Source: Beijerinckia sp. 28-YEA-48
GTDB lineage: Bacteria > Pseudomonadota > Alphaproteobacteria > Rhizobiales > Beijerinckiaceae
Length of the DNA: 64,000 nucleotides
Reading direction: 5' to 3'
NCBI RefSeq assembly: GCF_900104955.1
Contig: NZ_FNSI01000001.1
Span: forward strand, 4,498,001 to 4,562,000
The position numbers and the translations under genes were made by a program. Positions within the stretch are counted from its first letter, which is position 1. Every line of letters starts with the position of its first letter. The notes under the pieces are model-generated. The model ran no database searches, was not told the origin of the DNA, and saw only the letters and a list, made by a program, of their open reading frames with translations. Positions 18,498-27,583 of this stretch are shown here, in pieces.

Positions 18498-19331
18498 TTA
18501 TGACTCGGCAATGAATTTCAGGCGGTGCTCGCGATAGAGATCGATGATCGCAGCAGCGGTCTCCTCGATCGAGCGACGGGTGACATCGATGGTCGGCCAG
18601 CCGTTCTGCTGAAACAACCGACGGCTGTTGGTGATTTCCTCAGCCACCGCCATGCGATCGACATAGGGCGTTTCCTGATCGGCATTGAGCGTCAGCAAGC
18701 GGTTCTGGCGAATTTGAACGATACGCTCCGGCGAGGCGAGAAGACCGACGATGAGAGGATTGCGAACTTCCGTCAGCGCATGGGGCGGTGGCACATGGGG
18801 AACCAATGGAATATTGGCGGTCTTGATGCCGCGATTGGCGAGATAGATGCTGGTTGGCGTTTTCGATGTGCGGCTGACGCCGAGCAGGATGACATCGGCG
18901 TCTTCAAGATTTTCCGGCAACTGGCCATCGTCATGCATCATGGTGAAGTTCAGCGCATCGATGCGTTTGAAATATTCTGCATTCAGCATGTGCTGGGCGC
19001 CGGGGCGCGATGTCGACGCGGTACCAAGATAAGATTGAAACAGATTCAACACCGGCTGCAGCACGTTCAACGCAGGGCTGCCAGTCTCCGCACAAACCCG
19101 TTCCACTTCCGCCGATAGTTCCGCATCGACCAACGTATAAAGAACGATACCCGGCGAGACCGACAATTCGGACATAGCGCGATCGAGCTGCGCGCGATTG
19201 CGGATCAAGGGATAGACATGTTCGATCGCCGAGATGCCCTGGAACTGCGCGGTGACGGCGCGGCTGACGGCAATGAGAGTCTCGCCCGTCGCGTCCGACA
19301 CGAGATGCAGATGGAAATAATTGCGGTTCAC
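18498..19331 (-). CDS. DUF299 bifunctional kinase/pyrophosphorylase (PpsR/PDRP type)
   Basis: 277 aa. These proteins switch pyruvate phosphate dikinase or PEP synthase off and on by ADP-dependent phosphorylation and Pi-dependent dephosphorylation of a Thr. The start NYFHLHLVSDATGETL and the P-loop-like LLGVSRTSKTPTSIYLANRG (about 149-169) are diagnostic, as is ENPYVDR-type ETPYVDRMAVAEEI. It is the first gene of the kinase-maf-coaE-dnaQ block and flanks the candidate origin. The same gene family (called RP001 in Rickettsia) borders the origin in Caulobacter and Rickettsia, with hemE on the other side. Confidence 0.93.
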   Translation of the reverse strand: MNRNYFHLHLVSDATGETLIAVSRAVTAQFQGISAIEHVYPLIRNRAQLDRAMSELSVSPGIVLYTLVDAELSAEVERVCAETGSPALNVLQPVLNLFQSYLGTASTSRPGAQHMLNAEYFKRIDALNFTMMHDDGQLPENLEDADVILLGVSRTSKTPTSIYLANRGIKTANIPLVPHVPPPHALTEVRNPLIVGLLASPERIVQIRQNRLLTLNADQETPYVDRMAVAEEITNSRRLFQQNGWPTIDVTRRSIEETAAAIIDLYREHRLKFIAES

Positions 19332-19738
19332 GCGGGCCTCTCGATGACGTTCTTAGACGCTGTGCTGAATGCTGTGAGTCAGTGTGGAAAACTAGCCGGG
19401 AATTGGTTGCCGCGGACTTATCAGCAGGTCTGCGGGGATAAGCCACCGGGTTCTAGGTCATTCGCGGGGCTGGGGATAAAGGGGGCAGGTCTCGCCGCCT
19501 TAATTGTTAACACAAAGCTAAGGCGTCTCTCATCCACAAGGGGCATTTAACGCATCTTAATGAAATCTTAACGGAAACTTTCCTGCCCACAGGGCATGGT
19601 TGAACCCGATCCCTCTCTACACGGCTGTGGAAGAGAACGGGGATGAAAGATGGTTAAGAATTTATGAGTCTTATCCCCTGCCTAGGAATCTAATAAGCAG
19701 ACTCTTAAAATCTATAATATTTCTTTAAGTGAGATCGC
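19332..19738. other. oriC: Candidate chromosomal replication origin (oriC)
   Basis: A 407-bp non-coding gap lies between the divergent DUF299 kinase gene and hemE, the position of the origin in Caulobacter and Rickettsia. Seen in the sequence: DnaA-box-like 9-mers with one mismatch to TTATCCACA at 19383-19391 (minus) and 19530-19538 (plus), and a two-mismatch version at 19626-19634 (minus). TTATCCCC occurs three times (19434-19441 and 19472-19479 minus, 19671-19678 plus). There is a perfect CtrA-type box at 19557-19571 among further TTAA words, and GANTC sites at 19376, 19666, 19686 and 19700. An AT-rich tract at 19690-19731 could unwind. It may also carry the hemE promoter. Confidence 0.72.
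19557..19571. promoter_or_regulatory. CtrA-type box TTAA-N7-TTAA in the candidate origin
   Basis: TTAA (19557-19560), seven bases, TTAA (19568-19571) followed by C is an exact match to the alphaproteobacterial CtrA consensus. More TTAA words lie at 19500, 19507 and 19547. In Caulobacter CtrA binds such sites in the origin and represses replication. Whether CtrA exists in this genome is not shown by the window. Confidence 0.55.
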
Positions 19739-20815
19739 GTGACCCAGCTTTCCGGGGAATCCAAAACAAGGACCAAGCCAATATCGAAACCAGTTTTTCT
19801 TTCGGTTCTCGACGGACAGGCTTTCGCACAGCCACCGATCTGGATGATGCGGCAAGCGGGACGGTATCTTCCCGAATATCTGGAGATCCGGGCGAAGACG
19901 AAGTCGTTCCTCGAGTTCTGCTACAACAGCGAACTGGCGATCGAGGCAACCCTTCAGCCCATCCGGCGCTTTGGGTTCGACGCCGCTATCATCTTCAGCG
20001 ACATTCTGGTCATCCCTGATGCTCTAGGGCAGGACGTTAGGTTTGAAGTCGGTGAAGGACCTCGTCTTGCAGCGATCGAGGCTCCCGACGGATTGAAGCG
20101 CCTATCGACAACGCTCGATATGGATCACCTGGCGCCTGTCTATCGGGCGATCACCGGCGTGCGCGCCCAATTGCCAGCTGACGTGGCGCTGGTCGGATTT
20201 TGCGGGGCGCCGTGGACTTTGGCGACCTACATGATCGGCGGGCGGGGAACCCCGGACCAGGCGCCGGCGCGGCTGTTTGCCTATCGCTATCCGGCAGCTT
20301 TCGCGCAGCTCATCGATTTGTTGGTTGAAGTCGCTATCGTGCATCTGTCGGCGCAGATCGAGGCTGGCGCCAATGCGGTGCAGATTTTTGACTCCTGGGC
20401 TGGCAGCTTGCCGACAGGGGAATTGAAGCAATGGTCGGTCAGGCCGATCAGGCGGATCGCTGAGGGGGTGAAAGCCCGTCATCCAGGGGCAAAGGTCATC
20501 GGCTTCCCCAGGGCCGTGGGCGAGCAACTGACGCGGTTTACGGAGATCGGCGCTCTCGATGCTTTGAGTATCGATACGACAGCCGATCGGCGCTGGGCGC
20601 GGCAGGCGGCTGGTGGCAAGCCTTTGCAAGGGAATCTCGATCCGCTGGCTTTATTGGCTGGAGGTTCGGCGTTGGATCAAGCAATCGATTGTATTCTTGA
20701 AGATTTCGCCGGCTATCCCCATGTCTTCAATCTAGGACATGGTATTCTACCACCGACGCCGATCAAGAATGTTGAACATTTGATCGGTCGAGTAAGATCA
20801 GGTAGAAGACGATGA
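19739..20815 (+). CDS. hemE: Uroporphyrinogen decarboxylase
   Basis: 358 aa. It decarboxylates the four acetate groups of uroporphyrinogen III to give coproporphyrinogen III in haem synthesis. Signatures: PPIWMMRQAGRYLPEYLE (UroD signature 1), FSDILVIPDALG with the substrate-binding Asp, GFCGAPWTLATYMIGG (signature 2), and FNLGHGILPPTP near the end. The first about 20 residues before VFLSVLDGQ are Thr/Lys-rich and variable. The start is GTG at 19739, right beside the AT-rich end of the candidate origin. It overlaps hemJ by 4 bases. Confidence 0.96.
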   Translation: MTQLSGESKTRTKPISKPVFLSVLDGQAFAQPPIWMMRQAGRYLPEYLEIRAKTKSFLEFCYNSELAIEATLQPIRRFGFDAAIIFSDILVIPDALGQDVRFEVGEGPRLAAIEAPDGLKRLSTTLDMDHLAPVYRAITGVRAQLPADVALVGFCGAPWTLATYMIGGRGTPDQAPARLFAYRYPAAFAQLIDLLVEVAIVHLSAQIEAGANAVQIFDSWAGSLPTGELKQWSVRPIRRIAEGVKARHPGAKVIGFPRAVGEQLTRFTEIGALDALSIDTTADRRWARQAAGGKPLQGNLDPLALLAGGSALDQAIDCILEDFAGYPHVFNLGHGILPPTPIKNVEHLIGRVRSGRRR

Positions 20816-21240
20816 CCTTCTATACTGCGGTCAAGATCGTCCATGTTCTCTCTATTATTTCATGGATGGCAGCGATACTGTATCTGCCGCGGCTTTTCGT
20901 CTATCATTCTGATACTGATCCACAATCGGATACCAGTCGATTACTGAGCGTGATGGAACGAAGACTGCTGCGGGGCATTATGACCCCCGCCATGATTGCT
21001 GCCTGGCTCACCGGTGGTTGGCTGGCAGTCACCGGCGGTTTCACTCATGATATTTGGTTTATGGTCAAGTTTGCAGCTGTCCTGCTCATGTCCGGGATGC
21101 ATGGATTTCTGAGCCGGGAGCGCAAGCTGCTGGAGCTGGGACAGCGGCCGCATACATCGCGTTTCTATCGGCTCATCAACGAAGTACCGACGCTGTTGAT
21201 GATCGTCATCGTGACCATGGTGCTGGCCAAGCCATTTTGA
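20812..21240 (+). CDS. hemJ: HemJ, membrane protoporphyrinogen oxidase
   Basis: 142 aa with four membrane spans. HemJ oxidises protoporphyrinogen IX to protoporphyrin IX in bacteria lacking HemG and HemY. The conserved His in KIVHVLSIISWMAAILYLPRLFVYH is seen at the start, and LLRGIMTPAMIAAWLTGGWLAV, FMVKFAAVLLMSGMHGFLSRERK and FYRLINEVPTLLMIVIV follow. Its ATG overlaps the hemE TGA (ATGA), so the two haem genes are translationally coupled. Confidence 0.93.
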   Translation: MTFYTAVKIVHVLSIISWMAAILYLPRLFVYHSDTDPQSDTSRLLSVMERRLLRGIMTPAMIAAWLTGGWLAVTGGFTHDIWFMVKFAAVLLMSGMHGFLSRERKLLELGQRPHTSRFYRLINEVPTLLMIVIVTMVLAKPF

Positions 21241-21447
21241 ACCGATGCGGATGTGCTGCTGAAGTCATGCTTAAAGGTTTCGCTTGAAGTCGGCACTGAA
21301 TCGCATTATCCCGAAACTCCCTCCCCAAATCCGGTCCTGACGACCCTTTAGGTTCGCGACCGGCCATCGCCGTATCGTCACATCCGCCTCATTTGCGATC
21401 TGACCGCCCGGTTTGTCTTTTCCGTCTTTTAGCTACGGCTACACTCA

Positions 21448-22716
21448 ATGTCCGAGATCAAACTCCAGGATTTAAAGAAGAAGTCTCCCACCGAACTGCT
21501 TGCGTTCGCTGAGGAGCACGAGGTTGAAAACGCCTCGATCATGCGCAAGCAAGAACTCATGTTCGCCATTCTGAAACAGCTGGCGAGCAAGGAAATCGAA
21601 ATCGTCGGTGAAGGCGTTGTCGAGGTTTTGCAGGATGGCTTCGGCTTTCTGCGTTCCGCCGATGCCAATTATCTCGCCGGCCCCGATGACATTTACGTTT
21701 CGCCCTCGCAGATTCGCCGCTTTGGCCTGCGCACCGGCGATACGGTTGAAGGCCTCATCCGCAGCCCGAAGGAAGGCGAACGCTACTTCGCACTGCTCAA
21801 GGTCAATTCGATCAACTTCGAAAACCCTGAGAAGGCCCGTCACAAGGTTCACTTCGACAACCTGACGCCGCTCTATCCCGATGCACGGCTGAAGCTGGAA
21901 ATCGAAGATCCGACCCGTAAGGATTTTTCCTCGCGTGTCATCGATATTGTGTCGCCGATCGGCAAGGGCCAGCGCGCGCTCATCGTCGCGCCGCCGCGTA
22001 CCGGCAAGACGGTTCTGTTGCAGAACATCGCTCAGTCGGTGACCGCCAATCATCCCGAATGCTATCTGATCGTTTTGCTGATCGACGAGCGTCCGGAAGA
22101 AGTCACCGATATGCAGCGTTCGGTGAAGGGTGAGGTTGTCTCCTCGACCTTCGACGAACCGGCGGTGCGCCACGTGCAGGTCGCCGAAATGGTGATAGAG
22201 AAGGCGAAGCGCCTGGTCGAACATGGCCGCGATGTCGTCATCCTGCTCGACTCGATTACGCGTCTTGGTCGCGCCTACAACACGGTGGTACCGTCATCGG
22301 GTAAGGTTCTGACCGGCGGTGTCGACGCCAATGCGCTGCAGCGTCCGAAGCGCTTCTTTGGCGCCGCGCGTAATATCGAAGAAGGCGGCTCGCTGACCAT
22401 CATTGCCACGGCACTGATCGACACCGGCTCGCGCATGGACGAAGTCATCTTCGAAGAGTTCAAGGGCACGGGTAACAGCGAAATCATTCTCGACCGTAAG
22501 GTCGCGGACAAGCGCGTCTTCCCGTCGATCGATATCACCCGCTCGGGCACGCGTAAGGAAGAGTTGCTGGTTCCGCCGGACATCCTCAAGAAGATGTATG
22601 TGCTGCGCCGTATCCTCAATCCGATGGGCACGATCGATGCGATCGAATTCCTGCTCGGCAAATTGCGTGAAACGCCGAAGGGCAATTCGACGTTCTTCGA
22701 CTCGATGAACACTTAG
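21448..22716 (+). CDS. rho: Transcription termination factor Rho
   Basis: 422 aa. Rho is the hexameric RNA helicase that ends transcription. The N-terminal Rho domain ([26 protein letters not shown]) precedes the RNA-binding cold-shock-like fold with [29 protein letters not shown]. Walker A is [15 protein letters not shown], Walker B is [16 protein letters not shown], and the Q- and R-loops follow. It lacks the large insertions of some actinobacterial homologues. The 207-bp leader from 21241 has no gene; Rho often autoregulates through its leader. A strong terminator follows. Confidence 0.97.
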   Translation: MSEIKLQDLKKKSPTELLAFAEEHEVENASIMRKQELMFAILKQLASKEIEIVGEGVVEVLQDGFGFLRSADANYLAGPDDIYVSPSQIRRFGLRTGDTVEGLIRSPKEGERYFALLKVNSINFENPEKARHKVHFDNLTPLYPDARLKLEIEDPTRKDFSSRVIDIVSPIGKGQRALIVAPPRTGKTVLLQNIAQSVTANHPECYLIVLLIDERPEEVTDMQRSVKGEVVSSTFDEPAVRHVQVAEMVIEKAKRLVEHGRDVVILLDSITRLGRAYNTVVPSSGKVLTGGVDANALQRPKRFFGAARNIEEGGSLTIIATALIDTGSRMDEVIFEEFKGTGNSEIILDRKVADKRVFPSIDITRSGTRKEELLVPPDILKKMYVLRRILNPMGTIDAIEFLLGKLRETPKGNSTFFDSMNT

Positions 22717-22743
22717 TCGAAAGACATACTCGGTAAGCATGTT

Positions 22744-22788
22744 CGCCGGTCGATTCGGTTTCGTGACGAATTGACCGGCGTTTTTGTT
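22744..22788 (+). terminator. Rho-independent terminator after rho
   Basis: CGCCGGTCGATTCG (22744-22757) pairs with CGAATTGACCGGCG (22767-22780) around a 9-base loop, with one weak pair, and runs into TTTTTGTTTT. It separates rho from mnmE. Confidence 0.9.
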
Positions 22789-22804
22789 TTCAGGATGTGT
22801 GGAC

Positions 22805-24121
22805 ATGGCCGATACGATCTTTGCTGTTTCGAGCGGGATGGGTCGGTCGGCAGTTGCCGTCATCCGCATCTCCGGGCCTGAAGCTGGCCCGCTCTGCCGG
22901 AGCCTGATCGGCTCGCTCCCGGCGCCGCGTCATGCACAGCTGGCGGCTCTCCGCGATCCCAACACCCAAGACATTCTCGATCGCGGGCTCGTGCTGTGGT
23001 TTCCCGGCCCGCACAGTTTTACCGGCGAAGATAGCGTCGAGCTGCAAATCCATGGCGGACGCGCGAGCATCGCCGCTGTCCTGCGTGTGCTGGGCGCGCA
23101 TCCGTCCTGCCGCTCGGCGGAACCTGGCGAGTTCACCAAGCGGGCCTTCACCAATGGCAAGATGGATCTGGTCGCCGTCGAGGGGCTGGCCGATCTCATC
23201 GATGCCCAAACCGATCTGCAACGGCGCCAAGCGCTCAATCAGACTGACGGCGCTTTGGCGCGGCAGATCGATGGGTTGAGAGAGAGTTTGATCGAGGTGA
23301 TGGCACTGGTCGAAGCCAGTATCGATTTCGCTGACGAGGGGGAGGCACCGGCCTTTGAACCGGCGCAGCTCGCGGCGCTTCTCCAGGATATGCGGATGCG
23401 TCTGACAGATGCGCTCGCCAGCTATCGCCGCGCCGAGATCGTGCGCGAAGGATTCACGGTTCTCTTGAGCGGGCCGCCGAATGCCGGCAAGTCGAGCCTG
23501 CTCAATCATATTGCTGGGCGCGAGGCGGCTATCGTCTCGGATATACCCGGTACGACCCGCGATCTCCTCGAGGTGACCTTCGATCTCGAGGGACTCCCGG
23601 TCGTACTTATCGACTCGGCCGGTATCCACGAAGCCGGGGACGAGGTTGAGCGAATCGGCATAGAGCGGGCGCGCAGCCGCAGCGAGCATGCTGATCTGGT
23701 GCTTTGGCTGAGCGATCGCGCCGAGACCGACGTGCCGTTGGTGATGGAACGGGACGATCGGCAATCGATTCGGATCAGAACCAAGACGGATATGGGCAGA
23801 AGCACGCTTGGCGGCCTCGACGTGGCGATCTCGACGCGGACAGGTGAGGGCGTCGATACGCTGTTGGCTCTTGTTCGTGAAAGACTGTTTGCTGTAGAGA
23901 ACTTCGCAGAGACCGCCGTGGTCACTTCGGCGCGGCAGTTTGCGGCGCTCTCGGATGCGGTCGCAGGGATCAACAGAGCGCTGATGCGGATCGCCGGGCA
24001 GCCTGAGGTTCTCGCGGAAGAGCTTCGCTCTGTTGCGGTCTCTCTCGGACGCGTATCTGGCAGGATCGGAGTCGAGGACTTGCTCGATTCGATTTTTGCC
24101 CGGTTCTGTTTCGGTAAATAA
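22805..24121 (+). CDS. mnmE: MnmE (TrmE), tRNA modification GTPase
   Basis: 438 aa. With MnmG it makes the 5-carboxymethylaminomethyl group on U34 of several tRNAs. The N-terminal folate-binding domain starts ADTIFAVSSGMGRSAVAVIRISG. The G domain has G1 GPPNAGKSSLLN, G2 PGTTRD, G3 DSAGIHEAGDEVE (DSAG in place of DTAG) and G4 TKTD. The C-terminus ends with the catalytic Cys motif FCFGK. I chose ATG at 22805; a TTG at 22784 lies inside the terminator T-run. Confidence 0.95.
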   Translation: MADTIFAVSSGMGRSAVAVIRISGPEAGPLCRSLIGSLPAPRHAQLAALRDPNTQDILDRGLVLWFPGPHSFTGEDSVELQIHGGRASIAAVLRVLGAHPSCRSAEPGEFTKRAFTNGKMDLVAVEGLADLIDAQTDLQRRQALNQTDGALARQIDGLRESLIEVMALVEASIDFADEGEAPAFEPAQLAALLQDMRMRLTDALASYRRAEIVREGFTVLLSGPPNAGKSSLLNHIAGREAAIVSDIPGTTRDLLEVTFDLEGLPVVLIDSAGIHEAGDEVERIGIERARSRSEHADLVLWLSDRAETDVPLVMERDDRQSIRIRTKTDMGRSTLGGLDVAISTRTGEGVDTLLALVRERLFAVENFAETAVVTSARQFAALSDAVAGINRALMRIAGQPEVLAEELRSVAVSLGRVSGRIGVEDLLDSIFARFCFGK

Positions 24122-24138
24122 AACGTTAACGGCCGGAA

Positions 24139-24154
24139 TGTTTCACGTGAAACA
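24139..24154. promoter_or_regulatory. parS: parS centromere site 1
   Basis: TGTTTCACGTGAAACA is a perfect 16-bp palindrome identical to the ParB-binding consensus parS. It lies in the 57-bp gap between mnmE and mnmG, 4.4 kb from the candidate origin and 3.4 kb upstream of parB. Confidence 0.96.
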
Positions 24155-24178
24155 CTCCGTCGATTCGGAAGCGGATTG

Positions 24179-26041
24179 ATGACCCAGTTCTACGATGTGA
24201 TCGTCATTGGCGGCGGACATGCTGGTTGCGAGGCTGCGGCTGCCGCAGCACGCATGGGCGCGCGGACGGCACTGGTCACTCATTCCGCCGGAACCATCGG
24301 CGAGATGTCCTGCAATCCCGCGATCGGTGGTCTTGGTAAAGGCCATCTGGTGCGCGAGGTCGATGCCCTCGATGGGCTGATGGGCCGGGTGGCAGATGCG
24401 GCCGGTATTCAATTCCGAGTTCTCAATCGATCGCGTGGTCCCGCGGTGCGGGGTCCTCGCGCTCAGGCTGACCGCAAGCTCTATCGGGTCGCCATGCAGG
24501 CGGCGATTGCCGACCAAGCTAATCTGACTGTGATCGAAGGGGACGTCGAAGAGATCTGCCAGATGGAAGGGCGTATTACCGGGGTTGTGGTCTCAGGTGA
24601 TCGTCGATTCGGATGCGGTTCAGTTGTCGTGACCACGGGGACCTTCTTAAGGGGCCTTATTCATATCGGCGACCAGCGGGTGCCGGCCGGTCGGGTTGGT
24701 GAAGCGCCTTCGACCCGACTTTCGGCCTCGTTTGAACAGTTCGGCCTGCGCCTGGGTCGTCTGAAGACGGGAACACCGGCTCGGCTGGATGGTAGGACCA
24801 TCGATTGGGCCAGTTTGGAGCGTCAGCCGGGCGATTCGGTACCGGAACCCTTTTCCGAGCTGACCCGGGTGATCACAACCCCCCAGGTTGATTGCTTCAT
24901 CACTCGAACAGTGGAAGCGACCCACCAGATCATTCGTGACAATATGCATGTGGCGCCGATCTTCAACGGATCGATTTCCGGGCGCGGCCCGCGCTATTGC
25001 CCGTCGATCGAAGACAAGGTGACCCGTTTCGCCGATCGCGATACCCACCAGATCTTCCTGGAGCCGGAAGGGCTCGACGATCCGACCATTTATCCGAATG
25101 GCATTTCGACCTCGCTCCCGGCAGATGTCCAGGCGGCTTTCCTACGGACCATACCGGGTTTGGAGCAGGTGGCGATCATCCGGCCGGGCTATGCCATCGA
25201 GTATGACCACGTCGATCCGACCGAATTGCGCTCGACTTTGGAAACAAAGAAGGTGGAGGGCCTATTCCTCGCCGGTCAAATCAACGGGACGACCGGCTAT
25301 GAGGAGGCGGCCGCCCAGGGCGTACTAGCGGGCATGAATGCTGCCGCTAAATCATCCGGTTCCGAACCAATCATCTTGAGTCGTACCGAGGCTTATATCG
25401 GGGTGATGATCGATGATCTGATCACCCGAGGCATCACCGAGCCCTACCGAATGTTTACATCGCGGGCCGAGTTCCGTTTGTCCCTGCGTGCCGACAATGC
25501 CGATCAGCGGCTGACTTATCGGGGCCTGACCGTTGGGGTGGTGGGGCCGGAGCGAGCCGCCTATCACCGCGATAAGATGAAGAAGCTAGGTGACGCCCGG
25601 CAGATGCTGGAATCCCGCAGCCTGTCGCCGACCGAGGCGCGCCGTCATGGCCTGATGATTAACCAGGACGGCGTGCGCCGGAGTGGGTTTGAGCTGCTTT
25701 CTCATCATGAGATCGAGGGCGCGGCTCTGGCCGGCATCTGGCCAGAAATCGGTGCGGTAGAACCTAGGATTCTCGAGCTGGTTGGGTTCGAGGCCAAGTA
25801 CCACGTCTATCTGGATCGCCAGCGAGCTGAAGTACGTGATAGTCTGCGTGAGGAAAGCCTACCGATCCCGCCAGATCTTGATTTTGCCGGTATTTCGGGG
25901 CTGTCCCAGGAATTGCGGTTACGTCTGGCCCAAGTCGCTCCGGCGACCATCGGTCATGCCGGACGGATCGAAGGGATGACCCCGGCGGCGATCGCGCTGC
26001 TGATCGCCCATTCCCGCAAGAGCCAGCGGCAGGCCGTCTGA
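24179..26041 (+). CDS. mnmG: MnmG (GidA), FAD-dependent tRNA modification enzyme
   Basis: 620 aa. It is the partner of MnmE in U34 modification and binds FAD and NADH. The Rossmann start is [23 protein letters not shown]. GidA signatures are [29 protein letters not shown] and [29 protein letters not shown] is also typical. The C-terminal helical domain binds MnmE. I chose ATG at 24179; a TTG directly before it at 24176 is possible. The gene runs to within one base of rsmG. Confidence 0.96.
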   Translation: MTQFYDVIVIGGGHAGCEAAAAAARMGARTALVTHSAGTIGEMSCNPAIGGLGKGHLVREVDALDGLMGRVADAAGIQFRVLNRSRGPAVRGPRAQADRKLYRVAMQAAIADQANLTVIEGDVEEICQMEGRITGVVVSGDRRFGCGSVVVTTGTFLRGLIHIGDQRVPAGRVGEAPSTRLSASFEQFGLRLGRLKTGTPARLDGRTIDWASLERQPGDSVPEPFSELTRVITTPQVDCFITRTVEATHQIIRDNMHVAPIFNGSISGRGPRYCPSIEDKVTRFADRDTHQIFLEPEGLDDPTIYPNGISTSLPADVQAAFLRTIPGLEQVAIIRPGYAIEYDHVDPTELRSTLETKKVEGLFLAGQINGTTGYEEAAAQGVLAGMNAAAKSSGSEPIILSRTEAYIGVMIDDLITRGITEPYRMFTSRAEFRLSLRADNADQRLTYRGLTVGVVGPERAAYHRDKMKKLGDARQMLESRSLSPTEARRHGLMINQDGVRRSGFELLSHHEIEGAALAGIWPEIGAVEPRILELVGFEAKYHVYLDRQRAEVRDSLREESLPIPPDLDFAGISGLSQELRLRLAQVAPATIGHAGRIEGMTPAAIALLIAHSRKSQRQAV

Positions 26042-26042
26042 C

Positions 26043-26675
26043 GTGATCAACGCACCTGATCGGCAACGGGCAGCGAAATGGCTGGATGTTTCACGTGAAA
26101 CATTGGCTCGGTTGGAGCTCTACGAGGACCGGCTGCGCAAATGGCAGAAGGTCAAGAATCTGGTCGCACCCTCAACCTTGGACCAGATTTGGACCCGGCA
26201 TTTTGCCGATTCCCAACAAATTCTTGCGCACGGTGGCGGGGCTAAAACCTGGGTTGATCTTGGCTCCGGTGGTGGCTTCCCAGGCCTGGTCATCGCGATT
26301 TGCCTAGCCGGGACCGATGCCCGTGTTCATCTGGTCGAAAGCGACCATCGGAAATGCGCCTTTCTGCGCGACGTCGCGCGCGAAACGCAGGCGCCGGCTG
26401 TCGTCCACAATCTTCGCATTGAAGACTGCTACGCAGCGGTGGGCCGAGTTGATATGGTGACCGCGCGGGCCTTGGCGCCGTTGTGGAAATTGCTCGATCT
26501 GGCGGCGCCTTTTATCGAGGATGGCGCCAAGTGCTTGTTCTTAAAAGGACAAGATGTAGAGTCAGAGTTGACCGAGGCTACAATATCTAGTAGTCTCGAA
26601 GTGAGTCTGATCAAAAGCCAAATTGATCCGCAGGCCCGACTCGTGGCGGTGCGGAAAGCGGATACGGACCAATAG
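26043..26675 (+). CDS. rsmG: RsmG (GidB), 16S rRNA m7G527 methyltransferase
   Basis: 210 aa. It methylates N7 of G527 in 16S rRNA with SAM. The SAM motif is WVDLGSGGGFPGLVIAI (about residues 69-85), with HLVESDHRKCAFLRDVA after it. The start is GTG at 26043, one base after the mnmG stop. Residues LDVSRET near the N-terminus are encoded by parS site 2, so this coding sequence doubles as a centromere element; the same arrangement is known in other alphaproteobacteria. Confidence 0.95.
   Translation: MINAPDRQRAAKWLDVSRETLARLELYEDRLRKWQKVKNLVAPSTLDQIWTRHFADSQQILAHGGGAKTWVDLGSGGGFPGLVIAICLAGTDARVHLVESDHRKCAFLRDVARETQAPAVVHNLRIEDCYAAVGRVDMVTARALAPLWKLLDLAAPFIEDGAKCLFLKGQDVESELTEATISSSLEVSLIKSQIDPQARLVAVRKADTDQ
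26087..26102. promoter_or_regulatory. parS: parS centromere site 2 inside rsmG
   Basis: A second perfect TGTTTCACGTGAAACA lies within the rsmG coding sequence, 1.95 kb from site 1 and 630 bp before parA. It constrains the residues V-S-R-E-T of RsmG. Confidence 0.96.
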
Positions 26676-26715
26676 CCAGACCTAGTATTGGTCTGCGGCG
26701 GGGCAAGACGAGATC

Positions 26716-27531
26716 ATGGGTACGCCAGCCAATCTGAGAGTCATTGTTCTCGCCAACCAGAAGGGCGGGGTCGGTAAGACCACGACCGCCATCAATCTGG
26801 GCACTGCCTTGGCGGCCATTGGCGAGAAAGTTTTGATCATCGACCTTGATCCGCAAGGCAATGCCTCGACGGGTCTGGGCATCGACCGTCAGTCGCGCAA
26901 GCTGTCGACCTATGACGTCTTGGTGGGCGAGAAGGGGCTGCTCGAGGTTAGCCGTCCCACCTGTGTGCCGCGACTTTTTGTCGCACCATCGACTCTCGAT
27001 CTTCTCGGCGTCGAACTCGAGATCGCCAACGACAAGGACCGTGCCCACCGCATGAAAAGCGCGGTGCACGATTTCGCCGTGGCGACCGAAGCCACCGACG
27101 ACCCTTTCACCTATGTTCTGTTCGATTGTCCGCCGTCGCTCAATCTGCTGACGGTCAATGCGCTTGTGGCCTCCGACAGCGTGCTGGTGCCGCTGCAGTG
27201 TGAGTTCTTCGCGCTTGAAGGTCTGTCGCAATTGCTGTCGACCATTGATCAGGTGAAGCGTGCGCTGAATGCCGATCTCGCCATCCATGGCGTGGTGCTG
27301 ACCATGTTCGATCCGCGCAACAATCTCGCCACGCAGGTCGTGGCCGACGTGCGCAAGTTCATGGGCGACAAGGTCTATGACACCATTATTCCGCGCAATG
27401 TGCGCGTGTCGGAAGCACCGTCACATGGCAAGCCGGTGCTGCTCTACGATCTGAAATGTGCCGGCAGCCAGGCCTATCTCAAGCTGGCGTCGGAAGTGAT
27501 TCAACGCGAGCGCCGGCTGCGCGCGGCTTAA
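26716..27531 (+). CDS. parA: ParA, chromosome partition ATPase
   Basis: 271 aa. ParA drives movement of the ParB-parS complex toward the new cell pole. The deviant Walker A with the signature Lys is LANQKGGVGKTTTAINLG (KGGVGKTT at 16-23), Walker A' is LIIDLDPQGNASTGLG, and Walker B is YVLFDCPPSLNLLT. It is the short chromosomal type without an N-terminal HTH. The operon runs mnmG-rsmG-parA-parB; the gap to parB is 52 bases. Confidence 0.96.
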   Translation: MGTPANLRVIVLANQKGGVGKTTTAINLGTALAAIGEKVLIIDLDPQGNASTGLGIDRQSRKLSTYDVLVGEKGLLEVSRPTCVPRLFVAPSTLDLLGVELEIANDKDRAHRMKSAVHDFAVATEATDDPFTYVLFDCPPSLNLLTVNALVASDSVLVPLQCEFFALEGLSQLLSTIDQVKRALNADLAIHGVVLTMFDPRNNLATQVVADVRKFMGDKVYDTIIPRNVRVSEAPSHGKPVLLYDLKCAGSQAYLKLASEVIQRERRLRAA

Positions 27532-27583
27532 ATCTTTGAGCGAATGATCCGGTTCGCGTGATGCGTAAACAAGAGGGTATGTG

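Noticed and set aside
21241..21447. Possible riboswitch or attenuator in the rho leader
   Set aside because: The leader is 207 bases, but I see no strong hairpin with a T-run or known riboswitch core. Rho autoregulation would need no such element.
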